DNA of 64,000 nt. It comes from Sapria himalayana. Its lineage: Eukaryota; Streptophyta; Magnoliopsida; Malpighiales; Rafflesiaceae. A program made the position numbers and the translations under genes. Position 1 is the first letter of the stretch. Every line of letters begins with the position of its first letter. The stretch spans positions 146,898 through 210,897 of the forward strand of contig JAREIK010010306.1 of NCBI GenBank assembly GCA_029783825.1. Direction: 5' to 3'. Below are positions 1 to 10,139 of this stretch, in pieces. The notes beneath the pieces are model-generated. The model had not been told where the DNA came from. It saw only the letters and a program-made list of their open reading frames with translations, and did no database searches.

Positions 1-338
1 AAAATTCAAAAACAAGAAATTATTATATAGTAATATATTTTTCTTTGCTTATGAATCATTTTAAGTTTTGTAATTATATTTTAATTAATATCTTTCTTAT
101 TATTAATGGATTATTAATTTATTTTTTGATTATTATTATAATATTTATCAATAAAATTGTTTATATTGAATTTATATAATATATAAATATAATGAATAGT
201 ATACTTAAATATTGTATTCACTTTTGAAAAAAATTTAAAATTTATTATATTTTAATAGGTTTTAACCTTTGAAAATATCAAAAAATAATAAAAATAATTT
301 TTATTTTATTTTATATTTTAAATAAAACTTCTAAACCA
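1..338 (+). repeat. Satellite array, left edge (partial monomer)
   Basis: This is the 3' part of one monomer of the ~590-bp satellite that fills the window. The palindrome region is degraded (AGGTTTTAACCTTTGAAAAT near 255-275). The start of the 8-nt TAAA tract follows, near 325-346, and is interrupted by the hAT insertion. The interrupted monomer resumes at 4042 with the ATAAAGTTATATCA stretch expected for this monomer class. No coding signal is seen. Confidence 0.9.
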
Positions 339-346
339 CTCAATGC
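339..346. repeat. Left target site duplication of hAT element
   Basis: CTCAATGC immediately precedes the terminal inverted repeat. The partner at 4034-4041 is TTAAATGC. Uninterrupted satellite copies read CTAAATGC here, so each flank differs from the inferred target by one base. Eight bases is the usual hAT duplication length. Confidence 0.75.
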
Positions 347-372
347 TAGGGGTGCTATTGGGACGGGACGAA
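347..372 (+). repeat. Left terminal inverted repeat of hAT element
   Basis: TAGGGGTGCTATTGGGACGG pairs imperfectly with the inverted right end (TAGGGCTGCTCACAGGAC). About the first ten bases match with one mismatch, and GGAC recurs further in. This is the expected binding and cleavage end for the transposase. Confidence 0.8.
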
Positions 373-1375
373 ATGGGGATTACAAATCTCCAGTCCCTTC
401 CCATAGTTCGGAGATTTTTTTTTGAAGATCCAGACCCATCACATAGGTTGAAGATATTGGGACGGGACGGGACGGAGATCGGGGATTTTGGGTAGGATAA
501 AACAATTCTGGGACGGAACGGAGTTCGGACATTTTTTTTAATTTATTTTTTTCAAACTGGTCAAGTTAGTTCATGTCGAAACCTTTTGTGTTACCATTTA
601 TCATTCCTTAGTTATGTATCTTTCAAACTCAAATTGGGCCAATTTTGTTTTGTCAAATAGGCTGAATACCACAAATGAGCTCCATTACCTTGTCAAAAGC
701 TTTGATGTGTAGAAAAAAATAGAAATGTTAAATAGAACGGGACAGAGTTGTGTGCTTAATTTGGTTCTTTGTTTTTTCACAAGTTGGCTTTGTTCAGCCG
801 AGTGAAAGTTAACCATAATTGCAATACTACATTTTTTAAACAATTACTTAAAATATTAATGAATAGCTAAAGATGACCACAAACATTGATAGCATTAATT
901 ACTACTTAAGTAATTGCTAAAATTAGGTAACTTAATATAACAAAAAAAATACAACTAATAACACCCATGATAATAATCATTTCAAAGGTCCGTCTCAAAA
1001 CAGCAACGAAAATCCAAACCCAATTAATTATCTCTTCTACAACTCCTCCCTCTTCTTCCTCCACTGTAGAAGGACAACCAAAGATGAAAATGTGTTAATC
1101 ATGTAGACATAAATTTCTAAGATGAAAGAGTAATAAAAAAACAAAATATTACCAAATAAAATTTAATACACTAATTCCAAATTTAGTTGGCCAACAATAG
1201 TTGGAAGAATATTTGATCTTGTGACCCCTCTGAAAATTGTAATTGAACCATATTTTTATTAAATTGAATGAATAAAATAAGTAAAAGTCAAATTAAAATT
1301 TACAAGATTTATATACTAACCTTATTCATTATCATCAAGGACTTGAACTAATTCTTCAATTTCAATAGGTTTGTT

Positions 1376-3457
1376 TTAGCTTCTCAACCAATATTGTAGA
1401 TATATGAGAACTTCAGTTGTAATAGGTGTTAAAGAACACCTAAATTTATCTAAAGTTCTCCCCCCAGTCCTAAATGCAGATTCGTAGGCCACAATAGATG
1501 CTTGGATAGCAAATACATCCCTTGCTACATTTTCCAAAGAAGGATACCTAACCTCATTTACCTTCCACCAGTTTAGAAGATAAAAATCAATTCTATTTTT
1601 TTCAAGTTTGTCCTCCAAGTACCTATCCAACTCTTCCAAAGCTGCAACTTCTTGTTCTTTCTGCAATTCAACAAAAAAAATCATCAACATAAGTATCACT
1701 ACCATCAAAGAAATCATCATTTTTCTTCAACACAGTAGAAAAGAAATCATCTTTTTTTGATTAATCTTCATTAAAATCTCTATAATCATCTATCATCTCA
1801 TTTAAGGCATTTATAACCTTTTTCAACAAATTTTTAGCCAATTCCTCTCCATAATCTAAGTGTACTTAACCTTGAGATATTTAAGCTTATATCTAGGATC
1901 CAACACTACCGCTACAAAAAGCATAATATTTGTTGACTGAAGAGAACCCCAATATTTGTTGAATTTATGCCTCATTTTCAAACCCATTTCAGAAACCATT
2001 GTATCTCTACTATATTCACAAAGCTCAAATTATTTTCAAAATTCGAATAATCTCTGGAAAATAAACATTAGAGGTAGAATATTATGAACCATAAATTTAC
2101 AAGTTACCTCATAAAAATTTTCAATAAACGAGCCAAAATTTTGGCGTTTGTTCAGTCTCACTCAGTCGGAACATTTGAACCAAACTCCTTCAAAAACCTG
2201 GTCTTTGTCCTCCATCTTATCAAATTCTTTTTGATATTTTATATCAGTTTGTAGCATCAAATAATATGAATTCCATCTTGTAGGACAATCTAATTTCAAT
2301 GAAGATTAATATGTCAAGTTTGCTTCTTTAACACATAACTTAAACATATCTAATCTATTAGGACTACTCCTAACACATTTAACCACACCACTAATTATTT
2401 GAATAGCTCACTTCAACTACTGCAATGTCATCTATGACAATTAATTTTAGAATATGAGCACAACATCTCATATGAAAATGCTGGCCTTTCAAAGGTACAA
2501 CACTTTTCTTCACAAGCCTTTTTTTCAATTGTTCAACTACAACATCATTATTTGATGCATTGTCAACAAGAATGCACATCAACTTTCTCAAACCCCAATC
2601 ATTCATGCAAATCTCAATAGCATTTCTAATATTAACTCCATAATGAATTTTAATTAAACAAAAGTTCAAAAGCCTTTTATGCATATTCCATTGAGAATCA
2701 ATTAAATGAACAGTCAAACATATATAAGACAAATTTTGAATGCTAGTCCAAGTGTCGGTAGTCAATGAAACTCTACAACAATGAGATGATATGCTATCAA
2801 ATAATTTCTTCTTTTCCTTCACAAATAAAGAAAAACAATTCTGAGTGTAGAGTGCCTGGATGGAATTTTAAATTGAGGCACACTAACTTCACAAAACTTC
2901 TTGAACTTATCCCTCTCAACAAAACAAAAAGGCAATTCATCTTTTATAATCATTTTCACCAAAGCCTCCCTAACTAGTTGTTGATCAAATTGCCAACAAG
3001 TTAATTTGTTATCCTCTGAACTATTACCTTTAGTGAAATTCAACAAAGATTGTGACTCATCTTTACCTTTGTGAGCTTCTATTAATTCGTTTTTGTGTGG
3101 AAATTTCCTACAAGTCTATATCAGGTATTTCCATAAATTTGAAGTACCTTGATCACGTTTTGCCAAATATTCATTCCTACACCATATACAAGCTGCCCTA
3201 CCAGTTTCATTTGCCTCTGAATCAACTAATATCTCATAAGTTTCCGATACATCAGACTTATACTTTTTATGAGCTTGAGGTTCAGATGTACCTCGACTTT
3301 CTTTTACAATTGGAATTGAACAACCTGCCGTAACAATAGGAGGGTTCGTGAAAGGATGATGATTGGATTTACTAGTACTTTGATCATTTGAGATGTGATC
3401 ATCTTCAATTTATTGTATTTTTCGTTTACCGCTGTATTGTGTCATCTGCATTGCCAT
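1376..3457 (-). pseudogene. hAT transposase pseudogene (BED zinc finger, RNase H-like core, hAT dimerisation domain)
   Basis: A transposase of the plant zinc-finger-BED/RICESLEEPER type would excise and reinsert the element. A plausible start ATG is complementary to 3455-3457, followed after about 15 codons by an in-frame TAA. In order on the minus strand: a BED-finger remnant near 3130-3215 (C-x2-C in AACIWCRNEY, then GTSNLWKYL with Tyr where the family has His, and a stop just after); FDQQLVREALVKMI and DELPFCFVE at 2819-3046; the catalytic core at 2391-2822 with TTDTWTS and VDNASNND, whose aspartates match the first two acidic positions of the hAT DDE triad, followed by the RCCAHILKLI motif; DCPTRWNSYYLML at 2216-2290; KFNKYWG and VVLDPRYKLKY near 1860-2010; and the C-terminal dimerisation domain at 1376-1720 (ELDRYLEDKLE, LNWWKVN, SAFRTGGR, LTPITTEVLIYLQYWLR). 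The span fits the usual 650-700 residues. Stops and frameshifts separate nearly every block, so no functional protein is expected. Confidence 0.93.
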
Positions 3458-4007
3458 TAATTAATATGATATGTTAAGCATGAATACATATAAATATTTC
3501 AAACAAGCAAGCTCTACTAAACTGACTGAAACACATTCAGCCCACCCATTCGGCCCAACCACAACAACACAACCAATACTCAACAAAACTGACTAAGACA
3601 CATAATAATAATAATTAATCACTCAATTCTCGTCAGAAAAACAAACCAAAAGGTTGGTGGCATCTGAGACACGGAGGAGGCAACCAGAAGTGCGATGGAC
3701 AATGGCTGGAACTAACTTAACACGGCTGGGATGGCGTGAGGTGGCCTTTAACTCATCGGAACAACAATAGGTGCGTCGGAATTAGCTGGGAAGTAGCGGA
3801 ATTGGTGGCATCTTCATGTTATATATATATTCCTGGTTATAGTATCAGTTTTTTTAGAAAGGGATTGTTCTCGGGATGGATATTGCTTATGATCCGGGAC
3901 CATCCCAAAAGAAAAAATACGTGACAGAATGGGACGGGAAAAGTCAAAGTCAACGTATTTTTCTTAGTCACGATTCTTTCGGGACAATACTTCGGGTCGG
4001 GTCACGA

Positions 4008-4033
4008 ATCTTCGAGTCCTGTGAGCAGCCCTA
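4008..4033 (-). repeat. Right terminal inverted repeat of hAT element
   Basis: Reading inward from 4033 on the minus strand gives TAGGGCTGCTCACAGGACTC, the imperfect partner of the left end at 347. The motif CAGCCCTA closes the element directly before the right target duplication. Confidence 0.8.
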
Positions 4034-4041
4034 TTAAATGC
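4034..4041. repeat. Right target site duplication of hAT element
   Basis: TTAAATGC is the partner of CTCAATGC at 339-346. Satellite monomer sequence resumes at 4042 exactly where the left flank stopped. Confidence 0.75.
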
Positions 4042-7000
4042 ATATAAAGTTATATCAATAAACTCTTAAACCCCGTAATGCCTAAATACATAAACCATTA
4101 AACCGCTAAATACTACTTAATAATTAATAAATCTAATTTTTATTGCTATTTTTTATATTTTTAAATATTCATTTTAATTATTTATTAGTGTATTTATTTA
4201 GAAATATTTATTGCAAAATAAATTATGAGTCGGACAAATATAATTTAAATAATATATTATTTATCTAATAAAAATATATGCTTATAAAAGAAGTATAAAT
4301 TTAAAAATTAAAAATTATTATCAAGTAATATAAGTTACTTTAATTTTGAATAAATTTGGGTATTGTAAATATTTTTTAATTAGTATCTATCTTAATATTA
4401 ATAGTTTATAAATTTAATTTTTGATCATTATTATAATATCTATCAATAAAATTATTTAAATTAAATTTATATGATATATAATTATTATTATTATTTTAAC
4501 AAAATATTGTATTAAAATTTCAAAAAAATTTAAATATTATTATTTTTTAAAATGTTATAACCTATAAAAATGATAAAAAATTATAGAAATTTTTTTTGTT
4601 ATTTTATTTTTTTAAATAAAACCTATAAACCACTAAAAGCCTGAAAACATAAATCACTAAACTCCTAATGACAAAACCTCTAAATTCTTAAATCATTAAA
4701 CTGGTATACATTAATAATAAATCATAAATCTCATTTTAAATTTGATTCAGTATAATTTTAAATTTTAATTTTAATTATTTATCAATTTATTTTATAGAAA
4801 TATAAATTAGAAAATAAATTATTAGTGAGACAAATCTAATTTAAATTAAACCGGTATCCCTAAATAATAAATAATAAATCTCATTTTTTTTTCATTAAAA
4901 TTTTAAATATTCATTTTAATTAAATATTTGTTTATTTATATATAAATATTAATTACAAAATAAATTGAGTTAGACAAATATAATTTATATAAATTATTTT
5001 TCTACAAAAAATTATTGATAAACTTTTAAAAAAAAAAAATTTCAAAACAAAAAATTATTATATAGTAATATATTTTGCTTTTCTTCTGAATCATTTTAGG
5101 TTTTGTAATTATATTTTAATTGATCTCTATCTTATTAATAATAGATTATTAATTTATTTTTTGATCATTATTAGAATAATTATCAATAAAATTATTTATT
5201 TTGAATTTATATGATATATAAATATAATGATTATTATAACTAAATATTGTATTCACATTTAAAAAAAAATAAAAATTATTATATTTTCAAAGGTTATAAC
5301 GATTGAAAATATCAAAAAATAATAAAAATAAATTTTTTATTATTTTATTTTTTAAATAAAACCTATTAACCACTAAATGCATACACAGTTATATCAGTAA
5401 ACTCCTAAATCTCGTAATGCCTAAATACATAAAACATTAAACCACAATATACTACTTAATAATTAATAAATCTATTTTTATTTCTATTTATTATAATTTT
5501 AAATATTCATTTTAATTATTTAATAGTTTATTTTTATAGAAATATTTATTACAAATTAAATTATGTGAGCAACATATATATTTTAATTAATTTATTTTTA
5601 ATAAAAAAATATTTGCTTATTAAAGAAGTATAAATTTAAAAATTAAAAATTATTATCCAGTAATACATTTTACTTTAATTTTGAATCAATTTGGGGTTTG
5701 TAAATATTTTTTAATTAATATCAATCTTTTTATTAATAGTTTATTAATTTAAATTTTGATCATTATTATATTATCTATCAATATAATTGTTATATTGAAT
5801 TTATATTATATATAATTATTAATATTATTATAAATAAATATTATATTCATTTTTCAAAAAATTTTAAATATTACTATATTTTCAAAGGTTATAACCTATG
5901 AAAATGAGAAAAAATTACGATTTTTTTTGTCATTTTATTGTTTAAATAAAACCTATAAACCACTAAATGTATAAAAACATAAATTGCTAAACTCCTAAAC
6001 GACAAAACCTCTATATACTTAAACCATTAAACAAGTGTACATTAATAAAAAATCACAAATCTCAATTTAATTTTTATTCAGTATAATTTTAAATTTTTAT
6101 TTTAATTATTTATCAGTTTATTTTTATAGAAATATTAATTAGAAAATAAATTATTAGTGAGATACATCTAATTTAAATAATTTATTTTTCATCAAAAAAA
6201 ATATATCCTTATAAAAAGAGGCAAAATTTTAAAAACAAAAATTAATTATTTAGTAGTATATTTTATTTTCATTTTGAATCATTTTAGATATTGTAATTTT
6301 ATTTTATATCATTTTTATTAATAATAGTTTATTAATTTTTTATTGATCATTATTATAATATCTATTAATAAAATTTTTTATATTGAGTTTACATTATATA
6401 TAATTATTAAGATTATAATTACTAAATATTATATTCACATTTAAAAAAAATTAAAAATTATTATAATTTCAAAGGTTATAACCTTCAAAAATTAAAAAAA
6501 AAATCAAAAAATTAAATTTTTTATTTTTTCATTCGTTAAATAAAAACTATGAATCACTAAAGGCCTAAACACTTAAATTACTAAACCCCAAAACCTCTAA
6601 ATACTTAAACCATTAAACTAGTATATCCTGAATAATAAAAAATAAATCTCTATTTTATTTGTATTCATTATAATTTTAAATATTCATTTTAATTATTTAT
6701 TAGTTTATTTTTATAAAATTATAAATTAAAAATTAATTATAAGGAGGACAAATATAATTTAAATAATTTACTTTTAATAACAAAAAATATAAACTTATAA
6801 AAAGAAGCAAAACATCAAAGAAAGTATTATTTTGTAATATATTTTACTTTGATTTTGAATAAATTTTTATTTTGCAAATATATTTAATATAATATCTATC
6901 TTATTAATAAAAGTTTATTATTTTATTTTTTGATCATTAATATAATATATTTCAATATAATTGTTTATATTGAATTTACATGATATATAATTATTAAGAT

Positions 7001-7129
7001 TATCATAACTAAATATAGTATTCACATATAAAAAAAATTTAAAAATTGTTATATTTTAAAAGTTTATTACCTTCAAAAATGAGAAAAAATAATAAAAATA
7101 AATTTTTTGTTATATCATTGTTAATAAAA

Positions 7130-7217
7130 CTTATAAACCATTATATGCCTAAATACATAAATATCTAAACCTCTAAACCCCTAAGCCCCTAAATACTTAA
7201 ACCTTTAAAAAAGTAAA
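7130..7217 (+). repeat. Representative 8-nt-periodic TAAA (telomere-like) tract
   Basis: The stretch divides without gaps into eleven consecutive 8-mers, nearly all ending in TAAA (for example TGCCTAAA, CCTCTAAA, CCCCTAAA); the exceptions are CCATTATA and CCCCTAAG. The same phase is kept in other monomers, such as 9459-9546 and 31486-31565. The units resemble the plant telomere heptamer CCCTAAA but have a period of eight, not seven. Confidence 0.85.
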
Positions 7218-8418
7218 CCTTAAATATAATTTAAATAATTTATAGAAATATTAATTTCAAAATAAATTTTAAGTGATACAAATATAATTTAAATAATATA
7301 TTTTTTATCAAAAAAACATATAAGCTTATAAAATGATGCAAAAACTAAAAAATATTATTATTTAGTAATAAATTTTACTTTGATTTTGAATCATTTTAGG
7401 TTTTTAATTATATTTAAATTTATATCTATCATATTAATAATAGTTTATTAATTTATTTTTTGATAATTGATAAAATATCTATCAATAAAATTGTTTATAT
7501 TTAGTTTATATTATATATAGGTATAATATTTATTATTACTAAATATTGTATTCACATTTTTAAATAATTTTAAAATTATTATATTTTCAAATGTTATAAC
7601 CTTAAAAATTTGAAAAAATATCAAAAATAAATTTTTTATTATTTCATTGTTAGAATAAAACCTATAAACCATTAAATGCCTAAATACTTAAATCAATAAC
7701 TTCTAAATCTCGAAAACCCTAAATGGATAAATTTTTTAAACATGTATATCTTAAATAATAAATAATAAATATCATTTTTATTTTTTTCATTATACATTTA
7801 AATATTCATTTTAATCATTTATTTGTTTATTTTTTATATAAATATTATTTACAAAATAAATTATAAGTTACACAAATATAATTTATATAAATTATTTTTC
7901 AACAAAAAAATATAGATAAAATTAATAAAAGAAAAAAAAATTAAAACCAAAAAATATTATATAGTAATATATTTTGCTTTATTTCTGAATCATTTTAGGT
8001 TTTGTAATTATATTTTAATTGATATCTAACTTATTAAAAATAGATTATTAATTTATTTTTTGATCATTATTAGAATATTTTTCAATAAAAATGTTTATAT
8101 TGAATTTATATGATATATAAATTTAATAATTATTATAACTAAATATTGTATTCACTTTTGAAAAAAGTTTTAAAATTTTTATATTTTCAAAGGTTATAAC
8201 CTTTGAATATGTGAAAAAAAAATATTTTTTTTGTTATTTCATTGTTTAAATAAAACCTATAAATCACTAAATGCCTAAACACTTAAATCACTAAACAACA
8301 AAATCCCAATACCCCTATATAGATAATCCTTTAAAATGGTAAATCCTAAATAATAATTAATAAATCTCATTTTTATTTGTTTTCATTATAATTTAAAAAA
8401 TTCATTTTGATTGTTAAG

Positions 8419-8419
<1 letters not shown>

Positions 8420-8457
<38 letters not shown>
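8420..8457. repeat. AT dinucleotide microsatellite
   Basis: An uninterrupted (AT)n run inside the linker of a satellite monomer. The same position in the duplicated block carries a shorter run at 50920-50945, so the two are orthologous copies that changed length after duplication. Confidence 0.95.
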
Positions 8458-8460
<3 letters not shown>

Positions 8461-9552
8461 TATAAAATAAATTATGAGTTAAAAATATATTAATTTATAA
8501 AAAATATTTTTCATCAAAAAATAGATAAGCTTATAAAAAGAATAAAAATTTAAAAACAAATAATTATTATTAAGTAATATATTTTGTTTTTCTTTTGAAT
8601 CATTTTAGGTTTTGATATTATATTTTAAGTAATATCAATCTTATTCATAATAGATTTATAATTTATTTTTTGATAATTATTAGAATATTTATGAATAAAA
8701 TTATTTATATTGAATTTATTTGATATATAATTATTATGATTATTATAGATAAATATTGTATTCACTTTTGAAAAAATTTAAAAATTATTATATTTTCAAT
8801 GGTTTTAATCTTAAAAAATGAGAAAGAATACAAAAAATAAATTTTTTGTTATTTCTTTTTTAAATAAAACCTATAGACCACTAAATGTTTACTTACTTAA
8901 AACAATAGCTCATAAATCCCGAAACCACTAAATACATAAACCTTATAATAGCTGTATACTACTTAATAAATAATAAATCTCATTTTTATTTTTATTTATT
9001 ATAATTTTAAATATTCATTTTTATTATTTATATTTTAATTTTTAGAAAAATTAATTACAAAATAAATTTCGAGTGAGACATATATTATTTAAATAATTTA
9101 TTTTTAATCATAAGAAAATATAAGCTAATAAAAAGATGGAAAAATTTAAAAATTAAATATTATTATTTAGAAATATATATTTATTTGATTTTGAATCATT
9201 TTGTGTAATGTAAATATATTTTAATTAATATTTATATTATTAATAATAGTTAATTAATTTAATTTTTGATTATTATTATAAAATATATCATTAAAATTAT
9301 TTATATTGAATTCATATGATATATAATTAATAAGATTAATATAATTATACATGGTATTCACATTTCAAAAGATTTTAAAAATTATTTTATTTTTAAAGGT
9401 TACCTTTGAAAATCTAAAAAAAATAAAAAAAAATTTTATTTTTTTTATATAAATAAAACCTATATACCACTAAATGCCTAAAAACATAAATTGCTAAACT
9501 TCTAAACGACAAAATCCCTAAATAATCGATCCATTAAACTAGTATACCATAT

Positions 9553-9557
9553 ATAAT
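9553..9557. repeat. Left target site duplication of solo LTR
   Basis: ATAAT directly before TGTTGGGC. It is repeated at 10135-10139, and the satellite then continues in register (AAATCTTAAATCTC). Confidence 0.75.
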
Positions 9558-10134
9558 TGTTGGGCAATTGTGCTTCCACGGTAGTGAGATTGAGATACAG
9601 AAACACAGAAACAACATAAAACAAGCAATATATATATCACAATTAAGCAACCATCAATGATAGAATCAAAAAACGAGAAATAAATACCGAAAATAATGTG
9701 GTTCGCTAGTCGCTCAGTACGACTAGCTAAATCCACCAGAAAATGCTTATGCATTATAGATTAAAGCAACAGAAATGTCTTACAGTATGTAGCACACAAA
9801 ATAATCGGGATAAATCGCATAGAGAGAAGAGAGAGTGAGACGATGAATAGTTCCACGGGTCCAAAAATAGTCACCCAAAAATAAAATTACAAAACATTTT
9901 ATATTAATATTTCTCTCGGTTCATTTAACCAGAGCGGGTCGGATCATGAGACGGGTCAAGCTCTGCTCCAATTTCAGCCAGCTATCTGGTCAGCGAGATC
10001 TTTGTCATTGTGCTACTGCTGCATCCCCGGCCTCTTAATATTTCTTTTCCTGCACTTACAGAAAAATATTAAAAAAGAAAAAAAATATTTGGTTATACAA
10101 ACAGATTATCAAAAAATAAATTACATATACATCA
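9558..10134 (-). mobile_element. Solo LTR of a Copia-like retrotransposon
   Basis: A 577-bp insertion that begins TGTTGGGCAATTGTGC and ends TATACATCA on the plus strand, giving TG...CA termini, flanked by 5-bp ATAAT duplications. Read on the minus strand it ends GCACAATTGCCCAACA, the kind of 3' LTR end that normally precedes a tRNA-Met primer-binding site in plant Copia elements. No primer-binding site, gag-pol or second LTR follows, so it is a solo LTR left by LTR-LTR recombination. Base composition is more balanced than the satellite. A small open frame at 9539-9754 on the minus strand is incidental. The left side recurs at 52048. Superfamily assignment rests on the termini only. Confidence 0.8.
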
Positions 10135-10139
10135 ATAAT
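10135..10139. repeat. Right target site duplication of solo LTR
   Basis: ATAAT, identical to 9553-9557, followed by the satellite linker in the expected phase. Confidence 0.75.

Larger units (their letters stand above)
347..4033 (-). mobile_element. hAT-superfamily DNA transposon, full-length but decayed
   Basis: A 3,687-bp insertion of clearly higher G+C than the surrounding satellite. The ends form an imperfect terminal inverted repeat: TAGGGGTGCT at 347 against TAGGGCTGCT read inward from 4033. Both ends carry subterminal GGGACGG repeats, for example 360-370, 459-475 and 3931-3938, as is common in plant hAT elements. An 8-bp duplication flanks it and matches the satellite sequence at the empty site. 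Inside, on the minus strand, every block of a RICESLEEPER-type transposase can be found in order, but the frame is broken many times (see the pseudogene entry). The element is therefore a dead autonomous-type copy. The stretches 376-1375 and 3458-4007 show no coding content beyond subterminal repeats and AT-rich filler. Confidence 0.92.
4042..9552 (+). repeat. Satellite array segment 1 (~590-bp monomers, about nine copies)
   Basis: Head-to-tail monomers. GGTTATAACC-like cores lie near 4557, 5297, 5891, 6478, 7064, 7597, 8197, 8802 and 9399, roughly 590-600 bp apart apart from a longer first step. Each core is followed by an 8-nt-periodic TAAA tract; the one at 7130-7217 is an especially regular run of eleven units. 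Neighbouring monomers differ in their tract sequence, giving classes that recur later in the window (for example those at 6560, 7150 and 7690 recur near 23740, 24320 and 24850). A perfect AT dinucleotide run sits at 8420-8457. No coding capacity is seen. Confidence 0.95.

Noticed and set aside
3052..3333. Plus-strand open frames over the hAT element (also 2765-2977 and 3736-3924).
   Set aside because: They are antisense shadows of the minus-strand transposase or lie in subterminal repeats.
7130..7217. True interstitial telomere array of CCCTAAA units.
   Set aside because: The period is eight and the units are too diverged; only loosely telomere-like.
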